DNA from: Cerrena zonata | Taxonomy: Eukaryota; Basidiomycota; Agaricomycetes; Polyporales; Cerrenaceae | DNA: 64,000 bases | Assembly: GCA_038087015.1 (NCBI GenBank) | Contig: JASBNA010000096.1 | Span: forward strand, 53,024 to 117,023 | Direction of reading: 5' to 3' | In this document: piece by piece, positions 23,556 to 36,273 of the stretch | Layout: every line of letters begins with the position of its first letter | Position numbering within the stretch: position 1 is the first letter of the stretch | Notes under the pieces: model-generated | What the model saw: only the letters and a program-made list of their open reading frames with translations | Told to the model about the DNA's origin: nothing | Databases searched by the model: none | Program-made: the position numbers and the translations under genes

Positions 23556-24520
23556 TCAGTGAATGGGAGATATCGATGAAGATGGTGTGACGATGTTCCG
23601 CGTGCAATATGTTGATAATGTGAATGTATGATATGATGAGGACCTGCAAAGGGAAAAGATGAGAAATCTGGATGAAAGGACATATGCACGGGTTGTCACG
23701 AAACGTACCAGTGAACGAAGGCAACGGAAGGAGTAGGCGTCATTGTTCCGCTTCCACTCATGCACACTACATCATCGTAGCTTGAAGACCTCGTAGGTGT
23801 ATGTCCAGGTGAAATATGGTAGTTACCAGAAGGATTAGGCGAGGACGAAGGTTCTTCGACACTCGAAGCAGAGAGAACGTCGAAGTGCATCAAGGGGCAC
23901 GTCAAGCATCGAATCAGATCCCGTGTAAAAACAGAACCTGTGAGAACAAATCGGGTGAGCTTAGACTACGATACTAGAGTAGAAAGTACGCACCTATTCA
24001 AGAAGACGCGGCGAACTCGTACCAGACGAACTCTATGAGCTCTCGCTATTCGAGGAGATACTTGGGGTCGACTCTAAGATGACACTTCCGAGTTGGTGAC
24101 AGATACTCCTCCCGAGGCTCGCTGACGAGGGACACTAGGACTAGACCCATTGGTGGGTGGGAACGAGTTGTACCTGAAGGCGGGCTCAGAACGAGGGATG
24201 GGAGGTTTAGACGGGGGAGTTCGTTTGACAGCAGTTGCTGTGGAGGCAACACCCAAGTCAAAGTATCCGCGCTTGTGGTTCCCGGCTGAATGCGATGAGA
24301 AAGTACTGCTTGAGGAACGGGCGTTTTCTCGGAATTTGAGCATGTGTTGAAAAAGACCTGACGGTGTACTGTCTTCGTCATCTGCGATCCTAGGAAAACC
24401 ACGAGTAATGAACTTCGCGTCGAGAGTTCTCTTGTCAGGTGAAGCTCGACGCGAGAGGGAAGGAAATGTATTTGTCCTGGGACGCTCCTCCGAGAAAAGC
24501 GAACCAGCCCCATAGACTCT
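23556..24520 (-). CDS. Serine-rich hypothetical protein, possibly decaying
   Basis: Single-copy coding-like region. A minus frame from about 24,500 to 24,074 reads TNTFPSLSRRASPDKRTLDA, then GLFQHMLKFRENARSSSS, KRTPPSKPPIPRSEPAFRY and GGVSVTNSEVSS, ending in a stop. After a likely intron with a consensus gtgcgt donor (about 23,992) and ctcacag acceptor (about 23,936), a second frame contains RDLIRCLTCPLMHFDVL and a Ser/Pro/Thr-rich tail up to a gtacgt donor near 23,707. I could not connect the two without a stop, and no start codon is clear. Block R begins directly upstream, as block R' does for gene F. Confidence 0.4.
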
Positions 24521-24607
24521 TCAGAAAAGCAGAGAAATTGTATCGGGACGAGAAAAGAACACCGGGCCGCAAGGCAAAGCTGTCTGACACACTGACTGGT
24601 GTGGCTC

Positions 24608-25900
24608 AGGGATAGTATACACTCCGTCCCGCACCCGACACCGAGTACCCTCACATGTCAATTCCATATGTCGGCTCCCTCTTAGAGACGCCGCGTCCTG
24701 GTTGCTGGGCGGTACGAACCTAACTAGAGGGTTAGGGTACTGTGAGCCACAACAGGAATGCTGAGAGGCAGTGCGATCTGAGCGATGACTGGACATTCGC
24801 TTAGAACATCGCATTAGCCCTCTATTTCTTCCTACATGAGGTAACCCGTGGCACGCGCTGCAATTTCTGGCCTATGCAGAATTTCAAGTCCATACGCCTT
24901 CATCCGCGTAAAATACCATCTTGGGACAAGGGAACCGAAGCATGAGCCCACCGAATATATCGTTATTTCAAAATTGGCGTTCATGACTCCGACCATGAGA
25001 CGTGTATAGGAACACTTTGGTCGTAGAAGGATATGTGGTCGGGCTCAGAAAGGAGAGTAGGTGGGACCCAGTGACCTAATATGCAGTCATTGACGGCTCT
25101 AGTCAGACTTGATATCGAGATCTGCATCAATCTCTTATGGAGCACGATGAGAAAGAAGACTTACCTTATGGTGCCTTTGCCAATCACTTTTACCTCCCCG
25201 TTTTCCATGACGCATGGTGCGTGTTGGTGGCAAAATCGGTCGGCAGGCTTGTAATTACCCAGGTATTTGACCTATACCGGTGTTGCTTCTGTCTAATTGT
25301 GTGTGTTAGTACTGCCTGTTTCGAACTTCGTATCAGAACGTGCTTTCAGCCACTTACCTTAAGGCTGAGGTGAGAGGGTGCTAGTCCGTATATTCTTTGA
25401 AAGCGAGATAGACCAGTCAGACGTTTGGGATTCCACTTGTAGCTAGAGGACCGACAAGTTGGTGAGTCTTCGATATGGTGGAATATGCCGATTCTGAATG
25501 ATTGAGGTGTAATAGTACGACACGATGTTTCCCTCCCGGGCCTAATCGAAATATGGTTTGTTGTTTCAGTATGCTAAGGTTAAGAAGTGATCGAGAATTC
25601 CACGTACAAGTGATACTCAACGCCTCAAGCAAAGCGAACTCTTCCTGGCATGGCATTCTGATATCGTGGAGTAGTTATGACACTATAGCTCACGTTGCTC
25701 TGCAGAGCATGTTCAGAGTCCTATTTTATCCCTGTGAGTTCTACGAAGGGACGGGACGACGAGGAATGATCCTGACCAGAACAGCGACCGTGAACCAAGC
25801 ACTTTAATCAATTTGAGGCGCGCGAAGGGATATGTCGTCTCGCAACGGCTCGCATTAGTTTCAAACTTGTGATGCAGACCATGATCAGATTCATCTATAC
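24608..25900. repeat. Repeat block R, copy 2
   Basis: Near-identical to positions 1 to about 1,300 and marks the left boundary of duplication copy 2. Its first bases lie immediately upstream of the serine-rich minus-strand region. Confidence 0.6.
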
Positions 25901-26941
25901 GGCAGGAGGAAAGAGGACGCACTCCATAACCCTTTGATAATGAAGACTGACACGACAGGAATGGTAGCCAGGACTACCCCGACTTCTTCAGTTGGTAGAA
26001 ACGAAGCCAGTTTCAACTTTCGAGGCAGTGTCGGGTATGCTGTGATGAAATAGAGTCACCAATGCCTAGTAATTTTGTAAGATATGCATGAAGTTGATGG
26101 AGTGTGTCTTGAAACGAGGATAGTATTGGTATAGTACTGGTCGTATCAACAGTTAGAAACTTGAAGAGATCGAAATGCAGCAAGTGCTGCCGGTCACGGA
26201 CTCACGGTACGATACGGTCCGAGGGTACATCACAATCGATCGGAACACTTCAACGATTTGAACATTCAATTTCAAATTGTTCTCGAAGTTCAAGTCTCGC
26301 CATTGGTATGTTCAAGTTCACTCCTTCAATATTCAATGCCGGTGCTTGGAGCTTTATCATTTGTATATTCTGGGTTTCCACGTCTTTAATCTGTCCTGCA
26401 ATCCAATGTAGTCAATCTACATACTCCTAACCTCCCAAACCCTGCATCACAGTCTCTCGTTAGGTCATTCAAGTTAACGGTGACACTCTTCAGGAGTATT
26501 TTCATATTCCAAATGTACGTAGTATCAAGGAATGAGGGTGATCCCCTTGTCTACTGCGCAAATCGAGTCACATGTCGATTGTTGGGATATTTGTCAGAAC
26601 CGTTACCCATTACCGAAGGTGAAGAGAGGACGTTTAGAGGTGCTCGATATTGTAATAAATGATACAGTCTAATAGGGAACGATAGAGATTGTGAATATCA
26701 AAAGATCGTGATGGTCAAATTGGTTCTAGTCATAGACTTGCAAAAAATACTCTCAAATGTTCAGTTCTCGCACACTTGTTAGAAGACACACAAGTAAATA
26801 CTGATCATTAAAATATTCGATAGTACACAAAACCCAGAACAAAATAGTGAACCCCAACGTTTTTTATAACCACTAACTTCTAAGTACTGCGAGAACAAGA
26901 CGGTAGGAATATAAGACAAAAGCAACTATAACACGGCCACA
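25901..26941. other. No gene seen
   Basis: Counterpart of 1,300-2,329. It is AT-rich, differs by small indels near 26,240-26,400, and holds no supported reading frame. Confidence 0.5.
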
Positions 26942-28735
26942 TTAGGAGCGGGAGTATCCATCATTGGTCGCAGGAACAGTACGGGAGTACGGAGAGAATC
27001 GAGAGACCGCCTTGGAAGTGTAGCCACTATAATGTGGCGAATCACGAACCGCACTCTGTCTGTATCCGATGTGTGGCGGCAGGGATGTCAATGATGATGA
27101 CGAGGAATACATTAAAGACGGGGGTGGAGATGGAGGCAGAGACGGGGATGGAGACATCGAGTCATACGAGTACTCTCCCCTATCTGGGAAGTGTGCTGGG
27201 ACGAGCCTGCAACGAGGATAAGGGTGGCGTACTTTTCTTGAGCCACTCGGCGGAGGTGTGGGTATCCGGAACTGAGAGCGATAGCCTGTGGTGTACGCAT
27301 CATATTGGCAACGTACAGTAGAGCCACCCCTCTCCTCTATAATCTCGCGCGCTGCGGTAAGACTGGGATGGGGATAAGAGGTGAACGCCTCTGTTAAATT
27401 ACTGGATGAACTTGAAGATGTGGATGTTGGGAATCGAGAGTAGTTAGCCGTGGTATGTGGGTCATCCTGGCGACATGTGGTACAATTACGCCTCTCCTCG
27501 ATTTGATGTGAAGGTTCCCGAGGAGATGATGGTAGAGACTGCCCGTAGGACGATGACGGGAATGGAGGATGTCTCATGGGTGCTGCATGATAACCGTCAG
27601 CACGAAGCTCTCGTGAGCGCATCGGTTGACATGGGCTGGAGGTATTTGAGGGACCCGCTGTTGCCATTGACGAAGGACGGGTGGTGAGGGGAGGTAGACT
27701 AGATGAGTACCTATCAGGGGAGGACTCAGAGGTGGAGGGCGAAGCCTCGGGAAGAAAACGTTGGTCAATAGCCTTCAGCTCTTCGAGGCAGAAACGATGT
27801 CCCATGGATGTTTGGATCCTTGTCATATTAGCACGGAGAGTGGGATCTAAAAGATCCTTCCACTCGGTCTCTACACGAAAGTAGGGCACACCGGCCGGTG
27901 AAAAGACAAGAACAGCCCCTTCAATTGGTGGAGTTTCGCGAGAGGCGATGCAGTCACTGAGGGCCTTTGGACACCCTCGCAGAAAATCGTTGTACACAAC
28001 CTCGAAGATTTCGGGAGTGTGAGTTGCCCTGAGATTCCGGGCGGATCCCTCCTCAGTGTAGAGATAAGCGTGGTAGTTACGCTGGTGTGCCTTCTTGCGG
28101 TGTGAGTCCCACTCCTTAGGCGAACTGAAGGTCCCGGGGCAAGGGATGCCCGACGGCAACGCTTCAGTGCATTTCATGCGGTGTTTGATGAAGCTGAAAA
28201 TATCATAAAGAGAGGCATAGGTAAAATTCACGAGAAACACTTACTGGCCACTGATGTGTTTGATCAGGTTATGGAGAATTCTCTCGAACCTCAAATCACA
28301 AAACGGACATCCTACAAACTCACTAGTAAGGGTGTAAGACGTAGTCACAACTAGTATACTCAACACGAAGACTCACCCAATGTTTGTATGGATATTCTTC
28401 CAATGACGGGCTTGGTCGCTGACGTTCTGGATGGTTTCATCGCATGTCGAGCACCAAAACATTTTGGCTTTAATCTTTTGAAGAGGAATAGAAGGCTGAG
28501 GGCCGAACCCTAGAGCATATGCCATATCCTAGGGAGGTGCATGGTGAGAGAGAGAAAATGTCGATAGAATGCAATTTACCACAGTCGTCAACTGATCGTT
28601 GTTGGTGGAAACAGGACACCCTTGCGTCTGTGCCAGAGCATCAGTAGATGTAGTGTGCAGCCACTCAACCGAGTGGCGTACCTTCGTTTCGCGTTGATGC
28701 TTGGATGGAAGTTTTGTTCTCTGGGCACGAGGCAT
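26942..28735 (-). CDS. C2H2 zinc-finger protein A, copy 2
   Basis: Second copy of gene A, intact, 545 aa. Exons are 28735-28580, 28528-28377, 28322-28245 and 28193-26942, with the same intron lengths (51, 54, 51 nt) and the same three C2H2 fingers. Compared with copy 1, I count six replacements in the 52-residue first exon and about twelve in the last exon, including VKH to IKH and CTET to CPGT in and beside finger 3. Finger 1 is unchanged. Conserved splice sites and finger ligands in both copies argue that both could still be functional. Confidence 0.82.
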
Positions 28736-31700
28736 CCTTAGAATGAAGGTAAGAGGGAGTAAGGGGAGGATTAGTGAGAGATGGGCTGGGGAATATGAGG
28801 AGGGGTCAGCTTATGATATGGTCGAGTGGTGAACAATTTTCGTTGGAAACAATGGACGAAGATGGGGTGTTGTCTCATTCAAGCCCAGATCTGGATCATC
28901 CTACGCGAGGGATCGTTTCTTCGTTCCCTAATACCTATCTATAGTATAGCGTGAAGAGGGGACGGCGGAAAACAACGTTGCTTCGTGCCCCATTTCTCGG
29001 AGACCAATCGCTAAAAGCGCAGAAGAAAAAACAAGGTATTTAGTCGGGTACAGATCCTCATCAACGATTATCGCCGTGTTCCCTCCCTGGGAGTACTGTA
29101 GTTGGCGGACCTACTAGGTCCAGCCGACCTTGGTTTGTGCGTCTGTCGCATAGGGAATGTGCGAGTCGAGTCCGCCGTATCCCTCCTGAGATCGGAACAG
29201 TGGCACGACCCTAGCACATGGTGATGTAGAGGTGCCACAAAGCCCGCGTCCTCGTATTTTGGATCTCTTCCGTACCGCCTCACATTCTCATCTCTGCTGC
29301 TCGTCTGAAACCTCTAATATCCATCCACCAAATCGCCTCCTCTCTGCATCCATTCTACTTGCACGCCTTTTCTCTCTTTTCGCCATTTCGTCAAGTCGGA
29401 TATGCTGGATTTGGCTTGAGTCTGCATATGTCACTCCCTCTGCTACATATTGAAGGACGATGAAGATGAAATGGGAGCAATCTTCAGGTTCATCCTCTCT
29501 TCTGGCTCCATTCCGACGTACGACAGTCGCTATTATGCGGTTCCCTTTCGCGTTACACCGAGGAGTATAATTAGGAAGCCGGTATAGATGACCTATTGTG
29601 AGGAACTGTAGAGGGATTTGGGTCCAAAGTGAAGAGGGAATGTTCGAGATGTCAGACAGGGCTCGAACGGAATTGGTGAGTGGCTCACCGTCTGTATTTG
29701 AGAGTGGCAATAAAGTGCCACATCTACACATCATAGGTCATCATTGTCACGATCTTCAACGCTCGTCCCAAGGTTGACAGGGCTACCAGTTGCTCAGTGG
29801 CTGACAACAGCGGGAAGGAGTGAGTACCTATATCGCTCTTGCGATCAAGTCAGACTGCGAGGACCACTGGAAAATGACTGAAAAGAATTTCTGTTATCTT
29901 GCCCAGGTCAGCGAATAACGGTCTTCTCTCGATGATGCTCTGTGAACCACCTGATCGAATACCGTGAACAGTGTCATAGTATGTCGCAACGCTCAACAAA
30001 TATATCTAATTATTTGTTTGACTACAAGACTTGATATATGTTTCTGCAGCATACCGAGGAATGTCAATGAAGGTGAGCGTGCTCATTCGAGTCAACTGCA
30101 TAAAAGATCAAGTCAAAGTTAGGCTCAGATCATGTTCTATAGGTATATACGGCTCACCCCATATAACTATAACGTGGTAAGCCATGTATTCCTCCCAGAA
30201 GGCAGTCCAACAACGAGTCCTTATTCTTTACAGGCGTGACTTTACAGTCATCTCATATATGGTACGAGAAAGCTCGATGAGGCAGGATGAGCACGTAGTT
30301 TTGATTCTTTCATCTTCAAGAAACCCTCATCTTTAAGGCTAACACGTTGATAGTCGCCTCTTCGGCAGGGTGTAGTATCGCAAAATGGTCTTTCAAAGCG
30401 AACATTATGACAGGTCGTCATTAGATCGCCAATGCGGCGCTCGCTCCCACCCGCTCATACGTTCGGAGGAAGTTGTTTCCTAGGTAAGTTCTTCATCAGG
30501 TCTTCTAGTTTAGGACTAACTCGTCGTGGCCAACAGCCTTTTGGGAGTACTTTGTCCATCACAGATGGTCCATGGATACCTCGACGGATAGTCTTCCAAG
30601 AGAGATATGTATATGAGATGCATAGGTTCAGCCTCCAGTATGTATTCCGGTCGATAACTACTAGCATGAGTGAGAGAATTAGTGCATCATGATGCTTTAG
30701 GAGACACGACTCGGAGCGTCGAACGTCGAGCGAACGTACACGATCATCATCGACAATGGTGTAGCCTACACCGGGGTCGATGATGATCGATCGGAGCGCT
30801 TCCCGCCGCCATGAGCTCTTTTTTTAATTTGAGCCGCATCTTGTGTATATACAAAAGTATCTCGAGTTGAGAACCCTGTTCCAGTTTTTGGGATACTATA
30901 ATAATGCAGCAGGAGAAAGTCTATGTCCCCAAATTCTAAGGATGTCATGTGAAAAGCAACATAGATTTAAATGTGGGGAGAAGACTGAATAACGACTACA
31001 ACACTGCGTCACCCTCCGAAGCCATTGTGTCGACTCCTAATACCCAGGTCTGGGATAGTAGGTCGAGGCAATGTGGCGGCAGAATGATACTTCTCTTCCC
31101 CCTTCCGCCTGGCCGCTGTCCATAAACCAATTACGCTGCGAAGCAGAACACAAATGTTGGCGCGCAGATCCACATCAAATATTATCTCCGTACTCCCTCC
31201 TACTCCCGAGGGACCAGAATGCTCGCGCTGCGCTTGCGCATACTTGTGCGCTTCTCGCCTAAGAAGTCGACCTCAAATCTATGGTATCGGTACCCCAGCA
31301 TCAGAACAACGAGAACATGTAGCCACAAGACACGTGGCAACTCGACGGAACTCTACCTCATCTGTGTCGTTTCTTCCCGCGAAAGTCTGCCTTGTCAGTA
31401 CCGCCATCCCCGCTTTGACGAGATATTCTTACCCATAGGTTCTAACCCGAAATAATTCCCAATAAGGGAGCATATTTCAGGAAACCGCTTGAACATCAAA
31501 CTTCTCGTGCTACGGTGTAAGCAGAGAAGATGACATTCTTTACCGCTACCAGCGCGTATCAGTCGATATCGGACATGCTTGTTCTGTTTCTCCGAAGTAC
31601 AACAGTTAGTACATAAACTATGACAACGGAAGAAGGCCGAGGTTGTATATTGCCATCGAACATCTCAACGTGCCTGGAGTAAATGAGATGTGAGCAGTCC

Positions 31701-32900
31701 AAATAACGATGGTGATGGCTAAACGGCTCACGTCCACATGTGCAGTTGGGCACCATTCTCAACTTCGTCACCTGTGTGAGCATTCTATTGGCTCGATACA
31801 CTCGCCGAGTCGCTGCCTTTTTTCAGCCCCAACATCGAAACCTTCTTCACGAGAGTACATTCCGTGCCTCCGTTGTGTCCTATAGAAGGTAAAAATTGGC
31901 CCTGTATTTCGGCCGGCATCATATCCAGGCACAGAATATCGTTGTGGCGCACTCTTGTACTCAATAGTGAGAACCTTTATTGCCTCGGACGGATACATTA
32001 CCAAACACATGGAAAGGGGTTCTATGTGATATCGAATCCGATTTGATCCCATACTAAGGCCTAAGATGCTTCCCCTGGGAGTTGCAAATGGAAGGTTTGG
32101 TTTTTTGAATAGCATAGCATCGTATTATGATGAAGCAACCAGTACGAGTCTCCTGGAGCCCCGTATTGGGTTCAGGATGAAAGAGGTTGTAGGCTCAGAT
32201 CTAAGCTCTGAGATCGCATGCAAAAAGTCCATGCTTGCCGTCGACGGCGAAAGTTTCCTACGGATCTTGCGAACGTCAGTGTCTTACAAGGGTGGAACAG
32301 GAAGTTCTAGCGCTGTCTTGCAAAATCTCTTACATACGTGCGTCCCGAAGATGAATCATTCAACTTTCCTATGAATCGTACTGTGAGATAAGCGGAATGT
32401 AAGTCGAAGTGATAGCTCTGCAAATCGTAGATAATGCTTCGGAAGTAAATGATCATGCAGCCGTGAGCGCTGTTGGTATCGTCATGGTATGGCGGGAGTG
32501 CCCGGGCCGCCCTGTGCTGACGTATACACACTGTTTCCTCCCACTTCCGAAAACGGGTTGTTTGGCAAGAACTTTAGAAACAAACAAAGACACCAACTAG
32601 GTCAGAGTCAGACTCGGATTTATTTGTGCAGTGTCGCAAATGACAACTCTTCCGTTACGGCTGTTGCATTATTATGTCATCATGGTGAATAGTGATATGG
32701 TAACAGAAAGTCAGCGCTCCAAACCCCATCCCGGCAGCGAGGCTACTGAATCCTGCCAATGAGCTCATTTGAAAACGAGTTGTAAATGTATTTACGGTAG
32801 CGTAATGTATAGACACACAGTGCCCGACGTAATGCACACAATTATTAACAATTGCCTCATAAGTAACTCAGAGGCTCCGGTGGAGTTCTTAGTTCTAGTC
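28736..32900. other. Long stretch without an intact gene
   Basis: Counterpart of 4,124-8,290. Substitutions and indels against copy 1 are frequent, and the longest frame of copy 1 (4,709-5,185) is broken here. I found no supported gene. Confidence 0.5.
30741..30789. repeat. Long perfect-arm inverted repeat, copy 2 only
   Basis: The outer arms cgatcatcatcgac (30,741-30,754) and gtcgatgatgatcg (30,776-30,789) are perfect complements. The inner arms ggtgtag and ctacacc form a second perfect stem around a one-base loop. Copy 1 has different bases here (6,107-6,132). It may be a miniature insertion or footprint. Confidence 0.65.
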
Positions 32901-32953
32901 TGCTGCTAGTTGTTAGATATTCATTCGCGACTCGCGAGTATGACTCAGAAAGA

Positions 32954-33229
32954 ATGCATAAAGAAGGGGATCAAAGGAGCGTTAATTTCCACATCATCTA
33001 TAGCACCCCATTCTACATCCACCAACGACCAAAGGTCAGTCACAGGTTCTACGTAGGTCCCGGTGACAAGGCCTCGCGTGTTTCCTACAAGATAGGATTC
33101 ACGGGTCCGGCTTCAATCCTATTTGAATACAGTAGTACATCAGTCGCAAATGATGAGGTCACAAGCAGGAAAACATACGTTGTTAAAATTTGGCCTAGAG
33201 GAAAAAGGTTGACTGGATTTGCATCATAA
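32954..33229 (+). pseudogene. Unidentified coding relic, copy 2 version
   Basis: A 91-codon frame containing YIHQRPKVSHRFYVGPGDKA and GPASILFEYSSTS. It corresponds to the frames at 8,380 and 19,666. It has more internal consistency than those, but its 5' end (MHKEGDQ) is not shared. Family unknown. Confidence 0.35.
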
Positions 33230-33509
33230 CGGACGGTAACAACTACACTGCAATAAACGTGACTAATCGTAAAACTGTGTTCCATAATGAAAGCTTACAA
33301 TATTTTTGCCGGATTGCGCTTCGACAGTGGTGTTACTGGACGATAGGGAGGATGGACCTCGACCATGGAAGAGATGTTGGGTGGGGAAGGCGATGGGTGA
33401 TTGTTGGAAGGCTCGATTCACGCGATCTTGCCACTCTCGTCAACCGTTATATAGTGGGACAATGGGGTCGCTCCTGAATGTTCCATGAGTCTCGGCCATA
33501 GGAAGATTG

Positions 33510-33960
33510 AATAAATTTAGTTTCCGCCGTGGCCTAGGGTGAGAACGAGAGTATACCTTCGAAGACGACGGCTCCTCCTGTTAAAAAAATCGAACATCAG
33601 AACAACGGGGCATGTGGATACCGTGTGCTGATAAATTGAATACCACTTACCGACGCGTCTACTACTAGGTCCCACTTGAGGTTGAAGCGATTAGCGCGAA
33701 GACGTCCTGCGGTTTCCTACCAATAAGGACTATCCGTTCCGAGGTCTTGCGCACGGCCTTGTCCACGTTTGGTCAGGCATATCGGCGGAGATCCATGTTA
33801 CCGGTTCTGTGTCGAAGGTTACGCAACGGTTTATATTCTTGTAGTGTAGAGGAAGTGCCTGCGATTGTGAAATCGGAGAATCCAGATTGCCTCGAAGGAA
33901 TGTCAACGTCTGTGTCGGTCGTCCTTGCCTCAAAGACAGTTTGTAGGAGATGAACGATGA
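33510..33960 (-). pseudogene. Strongly conserved block, copy 2
   Basis: Matches 8,810-9,260 almost base for base and 20,280-20,720 well. The minus frame includes CVTFDTEPVTWISADMPDQT, and a later acceptor-exon-donor pattern ends WDLVVDAS followed by gtaagt. There is no complete gene model. Confidence 0.35.
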
Positions 33961-34339
33961 GATGTCGTAGCAATGATGAACAGAAGGAGGGGAAGGTGTG
34001 AGTGAGGCAAATGATTAGCCCTACACCCCCAGTCTCCAGCCGACATTCCCACCCTCCTTCTCACTCTGCCCTCCTCGCCCTCCTCTCCTCTTCTCTCTAT
34101 GGCATTCATACTTGCTGCATGCCCCAAGTTCCACCGAGGAGACTAGCAAGGGGTCATCATCACGCCGTCCATCTAACAATTAACCTCTCTCCAAGAGTCT
34201 TGATTAGGACGACTTCCAGTTACTGCAGCCGAAATAACATCGCGATTTGCCCGTGCCGTGCGAGACGGGCAATATGGTCTAAATCTCGAGGTCATGGATA
34301 AACCAGAGAGAAGTAGCCTCTCCATTTTCGATTAGCCCG

Positions 34340-35640
34340 TCATGCTTTGCTAACTTCGATGACGATAGGGGTTTCTGGTCGATAGAATTGAGGGGATCTA
34401 TGTTGTGAGGGAGGCATTCCGGAACATGAAGGTTGGTCTCGATTGTGTTTATGACCTGGAGATGAGGACAGGAGGTGAGCGCAATTGGATATGTACGTAT
34501 TGCAGTAAACCTTACGACCGACACACAATATATGCCACAGGCTTTCGACGAGGACTTTGAAGGATCTGTCGTGGCGATAAGCTCTATAAACTTTCAGGTT
34601 ACTAGTCATCTCGGTGGTCGCACATCGTTCAATCACGATGAAAGATTGTGGTCAATGATTTCCTCAACCCATATCGGGTACCCGTGCAGGGATACACACC
34701 AGAGTACGACTACAACAGCAAAACGTCAGCTTGATTGTTTCCTTGTCTATCTGATCAGGGTCACTTACAAAACAGAGCTAAGTGTTATATGTTGTGCGGG
34801 GACATTGCGAGTTAGAAACTTGGATGTTCATCGATATTATAGGTAGCGTGATGTTGTCCTAGAAGAATAAAAGACATTCCCTCATACTGCCGAGTCTTAT
34901 TCCGGTGTCAGACGCTATAACCAATGACCGCAACCCTAGAAAATCTATGTATGAGATGTCGCTAGCAGTGAAGGATCAGTTTTTTCTTACTGACTATCTC
35001 CGAATTTTCTGGCCTCGATGACGACAGGGATTTCTGATCGATAGAACTGAGGGGATCTGTGATGTGGGGGAGGTGCTTCAGGGCCTGAAGATGGGACTCG
35101 ATTGTGTTTATGACCTAGAGATAAGAACAGGAGGTGAGCACTGTTGGATGTGTATATATTACAGCAAACCTTACGAGAGACACGCAATATATCCCACAGG
35201 TTTTCGACGAGGACTTCGAAGGATCTGTCATGGTGATGAGCTCTATGAAATTCCAGGTCTCTGTGATCACACATCGTTCAATTAGCGAGAGGGATTGTGT
35301 GGTCGATGCTTCTCTCCACTCAAATCGGGTACTCATGGAGGGGTATAAATATAGGTACGACTACAATAACAAAAGGTCAGTTCTGTCGTTTCCTTGTGCA
35401 TCTGATCAGGGTTACTTACGAAACAGAGTTAGGTATTCTACGTTGGGCTTGCAAGTTGGGGCTTTGGATGTTCATCGATATGTAAGGTAGCGTAAGGTTG
35501 TCCTAGAAGAATAAAAGGGATACGTTTATATTGCTGAATCCTATTCTGGTGTCCGATGCTATAGCCCATGAATGCGACCCTAGAGAAATACAAGTATGAG
35601 TCATTATTAACAATGAAGAGTCGAGATTTTTTTTACTGAC
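34340..35640. repeat. Local tandem duplication of a 0.65 kb unit
   Basis: Units at about 34,340-34,980 and 34,985-35,640 align with each other and with the single unit at 9,650-10,330. The second unit is the closer match to copy 1. The minus frame with NTIE and DPL.SIDQ is kept in both, with a stop in the second unit (near 35,116). Confidence 0.75.
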
Positions 35641-36128
35641 TATCGCTGAGTTTCCTAGAACAAATCACAAAGGATTCAGTACCTCATTGGTATTGAATCC
35701 ATTAGTGATTGCTCACATTTCTTATGGATGGGCCTCTAAGAAGTTAAGTTGCAGCAATGGTTAGAACATCAGTAGGACTGATACAACCCATCATTCCAGA
35801 TCTCTGACTTCCCTTGGTCTAAACCCAGTGGAGGTGAAAATCAAGGAGGTTGCAGTGAGATGGAATGATGGATTATTCCCCCTTCATTTATGGCTTGAGA
35901 GAGATAAAGAAGACCTCTCGACGACAGATGAAGGTATGTGTGAGCGATGGCCATGGATACTCTGATCAGGCAAGTCCTACCCAGTGCATCGGTACGTGAC
36001 GGATTTAACATGACGATCGTCACTTAACGATGCTTGAAGTCGCAGCAGCAGTCTGCATCGTTACCTGCAGAGCAAAGTTTAGAGCTGAAAGCAGCAGATC
36101 CAAGGGACTGAGTCAGGGATGATTGAAG

Positions 36129-36196
36129 TCGACACCAGCAGATCATCCAACTTGTGGTTATACGAACTTCGTTCTACAAGTTGAAGCTGGTGTCGA
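36129..36196. repeat. Inverted repeat (hairpin), copy 2
   Basis: Same arms as in copy 1 (tcgacaccagc at 36,129-36,139 and gctggtgtcga at 36,186-36,196) and the same inner caacttg/caagttg pair, with a shorter spacer. It lies about 80 bp upstream of the second Mcp1-like relic. Confidence 0.6.
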
Positions 36197-36273
36197 ACCA
36201 CTTCGATCGATCGCTCCGTCGTCCAGCCTGGCAAGACTGGCGCTATCTCGGCTCTCCAACTTGAAGCAACAAG

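Noticed and set aside
24046..24654. 202-codon minus frame spanning the R boundary
   Set aside because: A different frame of the same bases carries the more protein-like Ser/Pro-rich sequence. The long frame starts inside repeat R and has no recognisable content.
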